The translations under genes and the position numbers were made by a program. The notes beneath the pieces were generated by a model, which was not told the DNA's origin, did no database searches, and worked only from the letters and a program-made list of their open reading frames with translations. This document shows, piece by piece, positions 40,162 through 50,469 of a stretch of 64,000 bases of DNA. The DNA comes from Burkholderia sp. USMB20 (GTDB taxonomy: Bacteria; Pseudomonadota; Gammaproteobacteria; Burkholderiales; Burkholderiaceae), in assembly GCF_000949135.2 (NCBI RefSeq), contig NZ_JTAN02000012.1:496001-560000 (forward strand). Direction: 5' to 3'. The stretch's first letter is position 1; each line of letters opens with the position of its first letter.

Positions 40162-40476
40162 ATGGCGATTATCCCGGACAAGCAGGACAGCACCGTCCTG
40201 GAACGCAAGCAGCAGAAGCTCAAGCCGCCTTCGATGTACAAGGTGGTGCTGCTGAACGACGACTTCACGCCGATGGAGTTCGTCGTGATGGTCGTACAGG
40301 AGTATTTCAAGAAGGATCGCGAGACGGCCACGCAGATCATGCTGAAGGTCCATCGCGAAGGGCGAGGGGTTTGTGGGGTCTATACGCGGGACATCGCGTC
40401 GACCAAGGTTGAGCAAGTCGTTACCCATGCGCGGCAGGCCGGGCATCCGCTGCAGTGCGTGATGGAGGAAGCATGA
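40162..40476 (+). CDS. clpS: ATP-dependent Clp protease adaptor ClpS
   Basis: ClpS delivers N-end-rule substrates (Leu, Phe, Trp, Tyr N-termini) to ClpAP. The 104-aa protein has a flexible N-terminal extension and the conserved core [17 protein letters not shown], whose NDD lies in the N-degron pocket, then [15 protein letters not shown] with the pocket histidine. No ribosome-binding site lies upstream; the promoter placement predicts a leaderless transcript. It overlaps clpA by four bases (ATGA). Confidence 0.97.
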   Translation: MAIIPDKQDSTVLERKQQKLKPPSMYKVVLLNDDFTPMEFVVMVVQEYFKKDRETATQIMLKVHREGRGVCGVYTRDIASTKVEQVVTHARQAGHPLQCVMEEA

Positions 40477-42773
40477 TTGCCCAGGAATTGGAAGTCAGCC
40501 TGCACATGGCGTTCATGGAAGCACGCCAGGCGCGCCATGAGTTCATTACGGTCGAGCATCTGCTGCTGGCCCTGCTGGATAATCCGACGGCAGCCGAGGT
40601 GTTGCGCGCGTGTGCGGCCAACATCGAGGACTTGCGTCAGAACCTGCGCAATTTCATCCACGACAACACACCTACCGTCCCGGGCACCGACGATGTCGAT
40701 ACCCAGCCGACGCTCGGTTTCCAGCGCGTGATCCAGCGCGCGATCATGCACGTCCAGTCGACGTCGAACGGCAAGAAGGAAGTGACCGGCGCGAACGTGC
40801 TGGTCGCGATCTTCGGCGAGAAGGATTCGCACGCGGTCTACTACCTGCAGCAGCAGGGCGTCACGCGCCTGGACGTCGTGAACTTCATTTCGCATGGCAT
40901 CGCGAAGACGAACGGCGGCGAAGCCGCGAAGTCGTCCGACGCGAACGCGGAAAGCGAAGACGCGAACGCGCAGAAGGAAACCCCGCTCGCGCAGTTCACG
41001 CAGAACCTGAACCAGATGGCGAAGGACGGCCGCATCGATCCGCTGATCGGCCGCGAGCCCGAGGTCGAGCGCGTCGTGCAGGTGCTGTGCCGCCGCCGCA
41101 AGAACAATCCGCTGCTCGTCGGCGAGGCCGGCGTCGGCAAGACCGCGATCGCGGAAGGGCTCGCCTATCGCATCACGCGCGGCGAAGTGCCGGACATCCT
41201 CGCGAACGCGCAGGTGTATTCGCTCGACATGGGCGCGCTGCTGGCGGGCACCAAGTATCGCGGCGACTTCGAGCAGCGTCTGAAGACGGTGCTGAAGGAG
41301 CTGAAGGAACGGCCGCACGCGATCCTGTTCATCGACGAAATCCACACGCTGATCGGCGCGGGCGCCGCATCGGGCGGCACGCTCGACGCGTCGAACCTGC
41401 TGAAGCCGGCGCTGTCGTCGGGCACGCTCAAGTGCATCGGCGCGACCACGTTCACCGAGTATCGCGGCATCTTCGAGAAGGACGCGGCGCTGTCGCGGCG
41501 CTTCCAGAAGGTCGACGTGACGGAGCCGACCGTCGAGCAGACGGTCGCGATCCTGCGCGGGCTGAAGTCGCGCTTCGAGGAGCATCACGGCGTCAAGTAT
41601 TCGTCGGGCGCGCTGTCGGCCGCGGCCGAACTGTCGGCGCGCTTCATCACCGACCGTCACCTGCCGGACAAGGCGATCGACGTGATCGACGAAGCGGGTG
41701 CCGCGCAGCGCATCCTGCCGAAGTCGAAGCAGAAGAAGACGATCGGCAAGAGCGAGATCGAGGAAATCATCTCGAAGATCGCGCGTGTGCCGGCGCAGAG
41801 CGTGTCGCAGGACGATCGCAGCAAGCTGCAGACGCTCGACCGCGACCTGAAGAGCGTCGTGTTCGGCCAGGATCCGGCGATCGACGCGCTCGCCGCGTCG
41901 ATCAAGATGGCGCGTGCGGGCCTCGGCAAGATGGACAAGCCGATCGGCGCGTTCCTGTTCTCCGGCCCGACGGGCGTCGGCAAGACCGAAGTGGCGCGCC
42001 AGCTCGCGTTCACGCTCGGCATCGAGCTGATCCGCTTCGACATGTCGGAATACATGGAGCGTCACGCGGTGAGCCGGCTGATCGGCGCGCCGCCGGGCTA
42101 CGTCGGGTTCGACCAGGGCGGCTTGCTGACCGAAGCCGTCACGAAGAAGCCGCACTGCGTGCTGCTGCTCGACGAGATCGAGAAGGCGCATCCGGACATC
42201 TTCAACGTGCTGCTGCAGGTGATGGACCACGGCACGCTGACGGACAACAACGGCCGCAAGGCGGATTTCCGCAACGTCATCATCATCATGACGACGAACG
42301 CGGGCGCCGAGTCGATGCAGAAGGCGACGATCGGCTTCACGACGCGCCGCGAAACGGGCGACGAGATGACCGACATCAAGCGCCTGTTCACGCCGGAGTT
42401 CCGCAACCGTCTGGACGCGATCATCAGCTTCCGCTCGCTCGATGAGGAAATCATCATGCGCGTGGTCGACAAGTTCCTGATCCAGCTCGAGGAGCAGCTG
42501 CACGAGAAGAAGGTCGACGCGCTCTTCACCGACGCGTTGCGCAAGCATCTCGCGAAGCACGGCTTCGACCCGCTGATGGGGGCGCGGCCGATGCAGCGGC
42601 TGATCCAGGACACGATCCGTCGCGCGCTGGCCGACGAGCTGCTGTTCGGCAAGCTCGTCAATGGCGGCCATGTGACGGTCGACGTGGACGAAAACGACAA
42701 GGTGCAGTTGTCGTTCGACAAGCTGGCGAATCCGCCGCACAAGCCGAACGAAGAGGCGGTCGAAGTCGAATAA
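40473..42773 (+). CDS. clpA: ATP-dependent Clp protease ATP-binding subunit ClpA
   Basis: A 766-aa AAA+ unfoldase that partners ClpP and ClpS. The N-domain (residues 1-140) has [22 protein letters not shown]. Two AAA modules follow: Walker A GEAGVGKT with Walker [10 protein letters not shown], then GPTGVGKTE with [14 protein letters not shown]. The absence of the ClpB coiled-coil insertion supports ClpA. The ATG at 40473, coupled to the clpS stop, has GGAGG upstream, which decides the start over an earlier frame opening. Confidence 0.98.
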   Translation: MIAQELEVSLHMAFMEARQARHEFITVEHLLLALLDNPTAAEVLRACAANIEDLRQNLRNFIHDNTPTVPGTDDVDTQPTLGFQRVIQRAIMHVQSTSNGKKEVTGANVLVAIFGEKDSHAVYYLQQQGVTRLDVVNFISHGIAKTNGGEAAKSSDANAESEDANAQKETPLAQFTQNLNQMAKDGRIDPLIGREPEVERVVQVLCRRRKNNPLLVGEAGVGKTAIAEGLAYRITRGEVPDILANAQVYSLDMGALLAGTKYRGDFEQRLKTVLKELKERPHAILFIDEIHTLIGAGAASGGTLDASNLLKPALSSGTLKCIGATTFTEYRGIFEKDAALSRRFQKVDVTEPTVEQTVAILRGLKSRFEEHHGVKYSSGALSAAAELSARFITDRHLPDKAIDVIDEAGAAQRILPKSKQKKTIGKSEIEEIISKIARVPAQSVSQDDRSKLQTLDRDLKSVVFGQDPAIDALAASIKMARAGLGKMDKPIGAFLFSGPTGVGKTEVARQLAFTLGIELIRFDMSEYMERHAVSRLIGAPPGYVGFDQGGLLTEAVTKKPHCVLLLDEIEKAHPDIFNVLLQVMDHGTLTDNNGRKADFRNVIIIMTTNAGAESMQKATIGFTTRRETGDEMTDIKRLFTPEFRNRLDAIISFRSLDEEIIMRVVDKFLIQLEEQLHEKKVDALFTDALRKHLAKHGFDPLMGARPMQRLIQDTIRRALADELLFGKLVNGGHVTVDVDENDKVQLSFDKLANPPHKPNEEAVEVE

Positions 42774-42795
42774 GCGATAATTCGTGGTTCATGCG

Positions 42796-42830
42796 AACGG
42801 CGCGGGAAGTTCTCCGCGCCGTTTCGTTTT
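42796..42830 (+). terminator. clpSA terminator
   Basis: AACGGCGCGG (42796-42805) pairs with CCGCGCCGTT (42814-42823), followed by TCGTTTT. Confidence 0.75.
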
Positions 42831-42876
42831 ATCTGGCGCCGGTGGCGCGATGGTGGTGCAGGGGAGTGGTAACGCA

Positions 42877-44259
42877 GTGACACAACAACAACAACGATCG
42901 TTCGACAACATCGTCGCGCGCGAACAAGGCTTGCGCCATGCGCTGACGTCCGGGCAGATGGCGATGATCGCGATCGGCGGCGCGATCGGCACGGGGCTGT
43001 TCCTCGGCAGCGGGTTCGCGATCGGGCTCGCCGGCCCCAGCGTGCTGGTTTCGTACGCGATCGGCGCGCTGATCGCGCTGCTGCTGATGGGCGCGCTCGC
43101 GGAAATGACGGTCGCGCATCCGACGGCCGGTTCGTTCGGCGCGTATGCCGAGCACTACGTCGGCCCGCTCGCGGGCTTTCTCGTGCGCTATGCATACTGG
43201 TTCGCGGTAGTGTTCGCGATTGGCACCGAGATCAGCGCGATCGCCGTCTTCATGAAGTACTGGTTTCCGGCCGTGCCCGGCTGGTATTGGGTGATCGGCT
43301 TCTCCGCGCTGCTGATCGCGGTGAACCTGGCGAGCGTCACGCTGTACGGCTCGGTCGAATACGCATTCTCGCTGTTGAAGATCGCGGCGATCGTCGTGTT
43401 CATCGTGCTCGGCGCGTATCTCGTGTGGTCGGCGCCGGCGGCTTCCGGCATCGGCTTCGCGAACTACACCGCGCATGGCGGCTTCATGCCGAAAGGGCCG
43501 TGGGGCACCTGGGTCGCGGTGATCGTCGCGATCTTCAGCTACATGAGCATCGAGGCGGTCGCGATCGCGGCCGGCGAGGCGCGCGATCCGCAGCACGCGG
43601 TCACGCGCGCGTTCCGCTCGACGGTGTTCCGGCTCGTGCTGTTCTATCTGCTGACGCTGTCGCTGATGCTCGCGATCGTGCCGTGGACCCAGGCCGGCAC
43701 CGACGAAAGCCCGTTCGTGAAGGTGATGGCCGCGACGCACGTGCCGTATGCGGCCGGCGTGATCAACTTCGTGCTGCTGATCGCGGCGCTGTCGGCGATG
43801 AACAGCCAGCTCTACGTGACGACGCGGATGATGTTCAGCCTGTCGCGCGCGCGGCTCGCGCCGGCGGTGTTCGGCCGGCTCGGCGGCAACGGCGTGCCGC
43901 GCGCGGCGCTGTGGATCTCGACCAGCGGCGTCGCGGTCGCGGCCGTGCTGGTCGCGCTGTCGCCCGACACCGCGTTTACCGTGATGATGGCGATCGCGAT
44001 GTTCGGCGCGCTGTTCACGTGGATGATGATCTTCGTCACGCACCTGCGCTTTCGCGCGCGGTACCGCGGGCCGGCGCTCGCGTTCCGGATGTGGGGGCAC
44101 CCGTTCGGCAGCCTGCTCGGTGCCGGGCTCGTCGGCGCGATCCTGCTGACGACCGCGTTCACGCGCGAATTCCGGATGACGATGGTGGTCGGCGTCGTGT
44201 TCGTCGTGCTGCTGACGCTCGCGTACGCGCTGCACTATCGGCACCAGCACGCGCGCTGA
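42877..44259 (+). CDS. Amino-acid permease (APC superfamily)
   Basis: A 460-aa inner-membrane importer with about 12 hydrophobic segments. The first helix carries the AAT-family signature MIAIGGAIGTGLFLGSG, then SFGAYAEHYVGPLAGFLVRY and FSYMSIEAVAIAAGEARDP, as in GabP/AroP/LysP-like proteins. The substrate is not predictable. I chose GTG at 42877 (VTQQQQRSF) because GGGGAG lies 10 bases upstream and it is past the clpA terminator; ATG at 42850 is a possible alternative. Confidence 0.9.
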   Translation: MTQQQQRSFDNIVAREQGLRHALTSGQMAMIAIGGAIGTGLFLGSGFAIGLAGPSVLVSYAIGALIALLLMGALAEMTVAHPTAGSFGAYAEHYVGPLAGFLVRYAYWFAVVFAIGTEISAIAVFMKYWFPAVPGWYWVIGFSALLIAVNLASVTLYGSVEYAFSLLKIAAIVVFIVLGAYLVWSAPAASGIGFANYTAHGGFMPKGPWGTWVAVIVAIFSYMSIEAVAIAAGEARDPQHAVTRAFRSTVFRLVLFYLLTLSLMLAIVPWTQAGTDESPFVKVMAATHVPYAAGVINFVLLIAALSAMNSQLYVTTRMMFSLSRARLAPAVFGRLGGNGVPRAALWISTSGVAVAAVLVALSPDTAFTVMMAIAMFGALFTWMMIFVTHLRFRARYRGPALAFRMWGHPFGSLLGAGLVGAILLTTAFTREFRMTMVVGVVFVVLLTLAYALHYRHQHAR

Positions 44260-44315
44260 CGCGTGCGTTCCCGCCGCGGGGCTGCAGCCCGCGCGGCATC
44301 GCAACGCCCGCCGCG

Positions 44316-44349
44316 CTAAGGTTCCGTTAAGCCGGCGGCGATTACATTC
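44316..44349 (+). promoter_or_regulatory. Direct-repeat operator and -10 box of the COG4705 gene
   Basis: CTAAG (44316-44320) and TTAAG (44327-44331) are direct repeats 11 bases apart, one helical turn, in the place of a -35 box; TACATT (44344-44349) is a suitable -10. This looks like an OmpR/PmrA-type response-regulator-activated promoter (inference). Confidence 0.5.
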
Positions 44350-44411
44350 GAACCTGTCCGCGATCCGGGCCGGCGCACGCCAGCCCGGCGCCATCTGTAA
44401 AAGGGGTTCGA

Positions 44412-45182
44412 ATGAACAAACTTCCCGAAATCACGCTCGCGTTCTGGATCATGAAGATCTGCGCGACGACGCTCGGCGAAACCGGCGGCGACCTGCTCTC
44501 GATGACGCTGAACGTCGGCTATGCGGTGAGCTCGATCCTGCTGTTCGGTTTCTTTCTCGTCACGCTGGGCGCGCAGCTCAGGACGACGCAGTATCGCCCG
44601 GCGATCTACTGGGCCGTGATCGTCGCGACGAGCACGGCGGGCACGACGATGTCCGATTTCATGGATCGCACGCTCGGCCTCGGCTACGCGGCCGGCTCGT
44701 CGATTCTCGTCGCGATCCTGCTGGCGATCTTCACGGTGTGGCGCCTGAGCGGCGAATCGCTGTCGGTCGACCTGATCCGCACGCGCAAGGTCGAGCTGCT
44801 GTACTGGATCGCGATCCTGTTCTCGAACACGCTCGGCACCGCGCTCGGCGATTTCCTCGCGGACAGCTCGGGCCTCGGCTTCGGCGGCGGCGCGCTGCTG
44901 ATCGGCGGGCTGCTCGCGGCGATCGTGCTCGCGCACTACTTCACGCGCATTTCCGGCGTGCTGCTGTTCTGGGCGGCGTTCGTGCTCACGCGTCCGTTCG
45001 GGGCGACGGTCGGCGACCTGCTGACGAAACCGGTCGCCAAGGGCGGACTCGCGCTCGGCACGGTCGGCTCGTCGGCGGTGCTGCTCGGCGTGCTGGTCGC
45101 GCTGGTGATCTACGCGAGCATCGCGCAGGCGCGGCGCCGCGAACTCGTACCCGCGCGGATCGCGCAGACGGCCGAGCGGTGA
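44412..45182 (+). CDS. COG4705 / DUF347 repeat membrane protein
   Basis: A 256-aa inner-membrane protein with about eight hydrophobic segments built from four similar units. Each unit carries a motif of the type T-L/M-G/S-x-x-x-G/S-D: TTLGETGGDLL, TTMSDFMDRTLG, NTLGTALGDFLAD and FGATVGDLLTKP. This repeat is the DUF347 motif; no biochemical function is settled to my knowledge. A direct-repeat promoter precedes it, suggesting two-component control, although no kinase or regulator gene is adjacent. AAGGGG precedes the ATG. It converges on dut. Confidence 0.85.
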   Translation: MNKLPEITLAFWIMKICATTLGETGGDLLSMTLNVGYAVSSILLFGFFLVTLGAQLRTTQYRPAIYWAVIVATSTAGTTMSDFMDRTLGLGYAAGSSILVAILLAIFTVWRLSGESLSVDLIRTRKVELLYWIAILFSNTLGTALGDFLADSSGLGFGGGALLIGGLLAAIVLAHYFTRISGVLLFWAAFVLTRPFGATVGDLLTKPVAKGGLALGTVGSSAVLLGVLVALVIYASIAQARRRELVPARIAQTAER

Positions 45183-45210
45183 GCGAAGCCGGACCGAACC
45201 GACGAAAGAA

Positions 45211-45233
45211 AAGGGGCCGCGAGGCCCCTTTTT
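45211..45233 (+). terminator. Terminator after the COG4705 gene
   Basis: AAGGGGCC / GGCCCCTT (loop GCGA) followed by TTT; A-rich on the other side, so it may also serve dut. Confidence 0.8.
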
Positions 45234-45245
45234 GCGTTGCGCCGT

Positions 45246-45692
45246 TCAGTGACGGCCGGTGCTGCCGAAGCCGCCTTCGCCGCGATCGCTTTGCGCGAAG
45301 TCGTCGACGATGTTGAACTGCGCCTGCACGACCGGCACGATCACGAGCTGCGCGAGCCGCTCGAACGGGTTCAGCACGAACTCGGTCTGGCCGCGATTCC
45401 ACGTCGACACCATCAACTGGCCCTGGTAGTCGGAATCGATCAGGCCGACCAGGTTGCCGAGCACGATCCCGTGCTTGTGGCCGAGGCCCGAGCGCGGCAG
45501 GATCAGCGCTGCGTAGCCGGGGTCGTCGAGGTGGATCGCGAGGCCCGTCGGCACCAGCGTCGTTTCGCCCGGCTGCAGCGTGACGGGCGCGTCGAGACAC
45601 GCGCGCAGGTCGAGGCCCGCGCTGCCGGTGGTCGCGTAGGCGGGCAGGTAGTCGCGCATGCGCGCGTCGAGAATCTTCAGGTCGAGTTTCAT
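45246..45692 (-). CDS. dut: Deoxyuridine 5'-triphosphate nucleotidohydrolase (dUTPase)
   Basis: Dut splits dUTP to dUMP and pyrophosphate, keeping uracil out of DNA. The 148-aa trimeric type shows all five motifs: [35 protein letters not shown] and the C-terminal GGFGSTGR that closes on the active site. It is the last gene of the run ribF-ileS-lspA-coaBC-dut, and the coaBC-dut pairing is the same as dfp-dut in E. coli. Confidence 0.98.
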   Translation of the reverse strand: MKLDLKILDARMRDYLPAYATTGSAGLDLRACLDAPVTLQPGETTLVPTGLAIHLDDPGYAALILPRSGLGHKHGIVLGNLVGLIDSDYQGQLMVSTWNRGQTEFVLNPFERLAQLVIVPVVQAQFNIVDDFAQSDRGEGGFGSTGRH

Positions 45693-45747
45693 GCGGTCGT
45701 CGAATCGGTCGGGAAGGGCGCGGCGGCGCGGGCCGCCGCGCGGGTGA

Positions 45748-46959
45748 TCAGATCAGGCGGTTGTCCGGCAGGCGCTTCGCGATTTCCGTGACGAGCACGT
45801 GCGCGAGTTCGTCCTTCGGCGCGCGCGGCAGGCGCGTGAGGCCGGCTGCCTCGAACAGCACGACTTCGTTGTCGTCGCGGCCGAACGTCAGCGGGCCGAG
45901 GTTGCCGACCAGGAGCGGCACGTTCTTGCGCTTGCGCTTCTCGTCGCCGTGCACGTCGAGGTCGCCGCTTTCGGCCGCGAAGCCGACGCAATACGGCGGA
46001 TCGGGCAGCGCCGCGACCGACGCGAGGATGTCGGGGTTCTCGACGAACGCGAGCGCCGGCATCTTGCGGTCGGCCGTCTTCTTCATCTTGTGCTCGGCCG
46101 GCTGATCGACGCGCCAGTCGGCGACCGCGGCCACCGCGATGAAGATGTCGGCGTCGGCTACCGCCTGCATCACCGCGTCGTACATCTGCTGCGCGGTCTG
46201 CACGTCCTGGCGGTACACGCCCCACGGCGTGTCGAGCGCGACCGGCCCCGCGACGAGATGCACGTCGGCGCCGGCCTGCTGCGCGGCGCGCGCGAGCGCG
46301 AAGCCCATCTTGCCGCTCGAGCGGTTCGTGAGCCCGCGCACCGGATCGAGCGGCTCGAACGTCGGGCCGGCCGTGATCAGCACGCGGCGGTGTGCGAGCA
46401 CCTTCGGCGCGAAGTGCGAGACGATCGCCTCATAGATCGCCTCGGGCTCGAGCATGCGGCCGTCGCCGACTTCGCCGCACGCCTGCGCGCCCGAATCGGG
46501 GCCGAGCACCGACACGCCGTCGGCGCGCAGTTGCGCGGCATTGCGTTGCGTGGCCGGGTTCTGCCACATCTGGCGGTTCATCGCGGGCACGACGAGCAGC
46601 GGACAGTCGCGCGCTACGCACAGCGTCGACAGCAGGTCGTCCGCGAACCCGTGCGCGAGCTTCGCGAGGAAGTCCGTCGACGCGGGCGCGATCACGATCG
46701 CGTCGGCTTCGCGCGACAGGTCGATGTGCGCCATGTTGTTGCCGATGCGCGCGTCCCACTGGCTCATGTAGACGGGCCGGCCGGACAGCGCCTGCATCGT
46801 GACGGGCGTGATGAACTGCGCGGCGGCTTCGGTCATCGCGACCTGCACGGTCGCGCCTGCCTTCGTCAGCAGCCGGGTGAGCTCGGCGATCTTGTAGCAG
46901 GCGATGCCGCCCGTCAGGCCGAGAACGAGGTGTTTTCCTGCGAGTTCTGCGTGTGCCAA
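45748..46959 (-). CDS. coaBC: Bifunctional phosphopantothenoylcysteine decarboxylase / synthetase
   Basis: CoaBC makes 4'-phosphopantetheine from 4'-phosphopantothenate and cysteine in CoA biosynthesis. The N-terminal flavoprotein CoaC half has LTGGIACYK, the active-site His region [24 protein letters not shown] and [11 protein letters not shown]. The CoaB half has [26 protein letters not shown]. The start TTG at 46959 is chosen because GGAGG lies 6 bases upstream and the family begins just before [13 protein letters not shown]; an upstream ATG at 47013 would add an unlikely extension. 403 aa, typical. Confidence 0.95.
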   Translation of the reverse strand: MAHAELAGKHLVLGLTGGIACYKIAELTRLLTKAGATVQVAMTEAAAQFITPVTMQALSGRPVYMSQWDARIGNNMAHIDLSREADAIVIAPASTDFLAKLAHGFADDLLSTLCVARDCPLLVVPAMNRQMWQNPATQRNAAQLRADGVSVLGPDSGAQACGEVGDGRMLEPEAIYEAIVSHFAPKVLAHRRVLITAGPTFEPLDPVRGLTNRSSGKMGFALARAAQQAGADVHLVAGPVALDTPWGVYRQDVQTAQQMYDAVMQAVADADIFIAVAAVADWRVDQPAEHKMKKTADRKMPALAFVENPDILASVAALPDPPYCVGFAAESGDLDVHGDEKRKRKNVPLLVGNLGPLTFGRDDNEVVLFEAAGLTRLPRAPKDELAHVLVTEIAKRLPDNRLI

Positions 46960-47026
46960 CTCAGGCCTCCAAGGGTCAAACGGAACGGCCGGCGCGAAGC
47001 CGGCCGTCGCCACCGAGTATGCGCGC

Positions 47027-47527
47027 TCAGCGCGAGCCGCGCACGCGACGCAGTTCGTCGTAGATCAGCAGCACCGCGCCGATCGTGATCGCGGAATCGG
47101 CGAGGTTGAACGCCGGGAAGTGCCAGTCGCCGAGGTGGAAATCGAGAAAGTCGATCACGTGGCCGTAGATCAGCCGGTCGATCACGTTGCCGAGCGCGCC
47201 GCCGAGGATCAGCGCGAGCGACACGCTGAACAGCCGCTGGTGGCCGTGGCGCTTCAGCAGGAAGCAGATCACGAGCGTCGCGCCGACGCCGAGCGCGGTG
47301 AACGCCCAGCGCTGCCAGCCGCTCGCGGTCGACAGGAAGCCGAACGCGGCGCCGCGGTTGTACACCAGCACGAGGTTGAAGAACGACGTCAGCGCATGCT
47401 GCGCGCCGTACGCGAACGTTTTCAGGATCGCGATCTTCGACAGCTGGTCGAACAGGATCACGATCAGCGAAATGCCGAGCCAGGGCGCGAGCGCGCCGCT
47501 GGCCGGTTTCGACAGGGTTTTCGCCAT
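47027..47527 (-). CDS. lspA: Lipoprotein signal peptidase (signal peptidase II)
   Basis: LspA cleaves prolipoprotein signal peptides in the inner membrane. The 166-aa protein has four hydrophobic helices and both catalytic aspartates, in [10 protein letters not shown] (about residue 121) and FNLADSAI (about 144), plus [10 protein letters not shown]. It lies immediately downstream of ileS with two bases between stop and start, so it is surely co-transcribed. In E. coli fkpB and ispH follow lspA; here those two genes are 14 kb away. Confidence 0.98.
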   Translation of the reverse strand: MAKTLSKPASGALAPWLGISLIVILFDQLSKIAILKTFAYGAQHALTSFFNLVLVYNRGAAFGFLSTASGWQRWAFTALGVGATLVICFLLKRHGHQRLFSVSLALILGGALGNVIDRLIYGHVIDFLDFHLGDWHFPAFNLADSAITIGAVLLIYDELRRVRGSR

Positions 47528-47529
47528 AT

Positions 47530-50367
47530 TTACGCAGCGCTCCGGATTTCGCCGTTTTCAAACAGGTTCGAGAAGCAGCGGCCGCACAGCGTCGGATGAT
47601 CGGCGTGCGCGCCGACGTCCTCGCGGTAGTGCCAGCAGCGTTCGCACTTCTGGTATTTGGACGCGGCCACGTCGACGCTTTCCTGCGCTTCGTCGTCGAC
47701 CTTCACGACCGTTGCCGCCGACGTGATCAGCACGAACTTCAGGTCGTCGCCGAGGCTCGTCAGCGCGTCGTAGCGCGCGCCGCTCGCATGCACGGCCACT
47801 TCGGCCTGCAGCGACGAGCCGATGCGGTTCGCGGTGCGGGCTTCCTCGAGCGCCTTCGTCACGTTGCCGCGCACGTCGCGCAGCAGCGCCCACTTCTCGA
47901 TCAGCGCGGCCGCGCCGGCGACTTCCGGATACGCGTAGTAGGTTTCCGTGAACACGGTGTCGCTGGCCGGCTGGAACACCTTCCACGCTTCTTCCGCGGT
48001 GAACGACAGGAACGGCGCGAGCACGCGCAGCAGCCCGTGCGTCAGGTGGTACAGCGCGGTCTGCGCGGAGCGGCGTGCGCGCGAATCGGCCGCGCTCGTG
48101 TACAGGCGGTCCTTCAGCACGTCGAGGTAGAAGCCGCCGAGGTCTTCCGAGCAGTACGTCTGCAGCTTCGCGACGACCGGGTGGAATTCGTACTTCTCGT
48201 AGTGGCCGAGCAGTTCCGTCTGCAGTTGCGCGGAGAACGCGACTGCGTAGCGGTCGATCTCGAGCCATTCGTCGACCGGCACCGCGTGCTGCGCGAAGTC
48301 GAAGTCCGACAGGTTCGCGAGCAGGAAGCGCAGCGTGTTGCGGATGCGGCGATAGCCTTCGGTCACGCGCTTCAGGATTTCCTCGGAGATCGCGAGTTCG
48401 CCCGAATAGTCGGTCGACGCGATCCACAGGCGGATGATTTCCGCGCCGAGACGGTTCGCGACTTCATGCGGATCGACGCCGTTGCCGAGCGACTTGCTCA
48501 TCTTGCGGCCTTCGCCGTCGACCGTGAAGCCGTGCGTGAGCAGGCCCTTGTACGGCGCGCGGCCGTCGATCATCGATGCGGTCAGCAGCGACGAGTGGAA
48601 CCAGCCGCGGTGCTGGTCCGAGCCTTCGAGGTACAGGTCGGCCGGGAACTGCAGCTGATCCTTGTGCGAGCCGCGCAGCACGTGCCAGTGCGTCGTGCCC
48701 GAGTCGAACCACACGTCGAGCGTGTCGCGGTTCTTTTCGTACAGGTTCGCGTCGTCGCCGATCAGCTCGCGCGGATCGAGCGTCTGCCACGCCTCGATGC
48801 CCGACTGCTCGACGCGCTTCGCGACTTCCTCGAGCAGCTCGAGCGTGCGCGGATGCAGCTCGCCGGTTTCCTTGTGCACGAAGAACGCCATCGGCACGCC
48901 CCATTGGCGCTGGCGCGACAGCGTCCAGTCGGGACGGTTCGCGATCATGCTGAACAGGCGCTGCTTGCCCCACGACGGGTAGAACGCGGTGGCGTCGATG
49001 CCTTCGAGCGCGGTTTCGCGCAGCGTCTTGCCGCCGTCGCGCGGCGTCACGTCCATGCCGGCGAACCACTGCGACGTCGCACGGTAAATGATCGCCGTCT
49101 TGTGACGCCAGCAGTGCATGTAGCTGTGCTTGTAGTGCTCGCTGCGCAGCAGCGAGCCGGCCTCGCGCAGCGCGTCGACGACCTTCGGGTTCGCGTCCCA
49201 GATCGACAGGCCGCCGAACAGCGGCAGCGATTCGATGTAGCGGCCGTCGCCCATCACCGGGTTGATGATGTCCGAGTCGGTCATCCCGTGCGCCTTGCAC
49301 GACTGGAAGTCCTCGATGCCGTAGGCGGGCGACGAGTGCACGACGCCGGTACCGGTGTCGGTCGTCACGTAGTCGCCGAGGTAGACGGGCGCGGTGCGCT
49401 TGTAGCCGGGGTGGGCCGATGCGAGCGGGTGGTGGAAGCGCAGGTTCGCGAGCTTCACGCCCGGCGTGGTCGCGACGACGCGGCCGGTCAGCTTGAAGTC
49501 GGTCATGCACGCTTCGACGCGTTCTTCCGCGATGATCAGCAGCCCGCGCTCGGTGTCGACCAGCGCGTAGACGATTTCCGGATGGAGGTTCAGCGCCTGG
49601 TTGGCGGGAATCGTCCACGGCGTGGTGGTCCAGATCACGATGCCGCCTTCGGCGCGCGGCAGCGCCGGCAGGCCGAACGCCTGCGCGGTCTTTTCCGGTT
49701 CCGCGAACGCGAACATCACGTCGATCGTCGGGTCGGTGCGATCCTTGTACTCGACTTCCGCCTCGGCGAGTGCCGAGCCGCAGTCGAAGCACCAGTTCAC
49801 CGGCTTCAGCCCGCGATACACGTAGCCCTTCTCGATGATCTTGCCGAGCGCGCGGATTTCTTCCGCCTCGTTGACGAAGTTCATCGTCTTGTACGGGTTC
49901 GCCCAGTCGCCGAGCACGCCGAGACGCTTGAAGCCGACCTTCTGCTTCTCGATCTGCTCGGTCGCGTACGCGCGCGCCTTGCTCATCACTTCGGCCGCCG
50001 GCAGCGACTTGCCGAACTGCTTCTCGATCTGGATCTCGATCGGCATGCCGTGGCAATCCCAGCCCGGCACGTACGGCGCGTCGAAGCCGGCCATGTTGCG
50101 CGACTTGACGACGATGTCCTTCAGGATCTTGTTGACCGCGTGACCGAGGTGGATGTCGCCGTTCGCATACGGGGGGCCGTCGTGCAGGATGAACTTCGGC
50201 CGGCCCTGGCTGGCCGCGCGGATCTTCTCGTAGATGCCGCGCTCTTCCCATTCCTTGACCCACTGCGGCTCGCGCTTGGGCAGGTCGCCGCGCATCGGGA
50301 ACGGCGTGTCGAGCAGGTTGACCGGATACTTGGCCTGCGGTTTCGAATCGGCTTTCTTGTTGCTCAT
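47530..50367 (-). CDS. ileS: Isoleucyl-tRNA synthetase
   Basis: A 945-aa class I synthetase. The HIGH motif is HLGH in [13 protein letters not shown] (about residue 72), and KMSKS appears in [10 protein letters not shown] (about residue 620). An editing CP1 domain lies between ([18 protein letters not shown]). The C-terminal zinc site is [12 protein letters not shown] and [10 protein letters not shown]. It lies 102 bases after ribF, on the same strand. The type is the ordinary bacterial IleS with the C-terminal zinc finger, the mupirocin-sensitive class in general. Confidence 0.98.
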   Translation of the reverse strand: MSNKKADSKPQAKYPVNLLDTPFPMRGDLPKREPQWVKEWEERGIYEKIRAASQGRPKFILHDGPPYANGDIHLGHAVNKILKDIVVKSRNMAGFDAPYVPGWDCHGMPIEIQIEKQFGKSLPAAEVMSKARAYATEQIEKQKVGFKRLGVLGDWANPYKTMNFVNEAEEIRALGKIIEKGYVYRGLKPVNWCFDCGSALAEAEVEYKDRTDPTIDVMFAFAEPEKTAQAFGLPALPRAEGGIVIWTTTPWTIPANQALNLHPEIVYALVDTERGLLIIAEERVEACMTDFKLTGRVVATTPGVKLANLRFHHPLASAHPGYKRTAPVYLGDYVTTDTGTGVVHSSPAYGIEDFQSCKAHGMTDSDIINPVMGDGRYIESLPLFGGLSIWDANPKVVDALREAGSLLRSEHYKHSYMHCWRHKTAIIYRATSQWFAGMDVTPRDGGKTLRETALEGIDATAFYPSWGKQRLFSMIANRPDWTLSRQRQWGVPMAFFVHKETGELHPRTLELLEEVAKRVEQSGIEAWQTLDPRELIGDDANLYEKNRDTLDVWFDSGTTHWHVLRGSHKDQLQFPADLYLEGSDQHRGWFHSSLLTASMIDGRAPYKGLLTHGFTVDGEGRKMSKSLGNGVDPHEVANRLGAEIIRLWIASTDYSGELAISEEILKRVTEGYRRIRNTLRFLLANLSDFDFAQHAVPVDEWLEIDRYAVAFSAQLQTELLGHYEKYEFHPVVAKLQTYCSEDLGGFYLDVLKDRLYTSAADSRARRSAQTALYHLTHGLLRVLAPFLSFTAEEAWKVFQPASDTVFTETYYAYPEVAGAAALIEKWALLRDVRGNVTKALEEARTANRIGSSLQAEVAVHASGARYDALTSLGDDLKFVLITSAATVVKVDDEAQESVDVAASKYQKCERCWHYREDVGAHADHPTLCGRCFSNLFENGEIRSAA

Positions 50368-50469
50368 GATGGGATCGCTATCTAAATCGGGGGACGCTCG
50401 TGCGTCGTGAATCGGGGATGCGCGCGGGTCGGCGGCGCGAGGGTGCGGCGCGGGGCGCCGCCGGCCGGA

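Noticed and set aside
47596..50385. A 929-codon plus-strand frame opposite ileS
   Set aside because: Exact antisense of a certain gene, with shadow-type composition.
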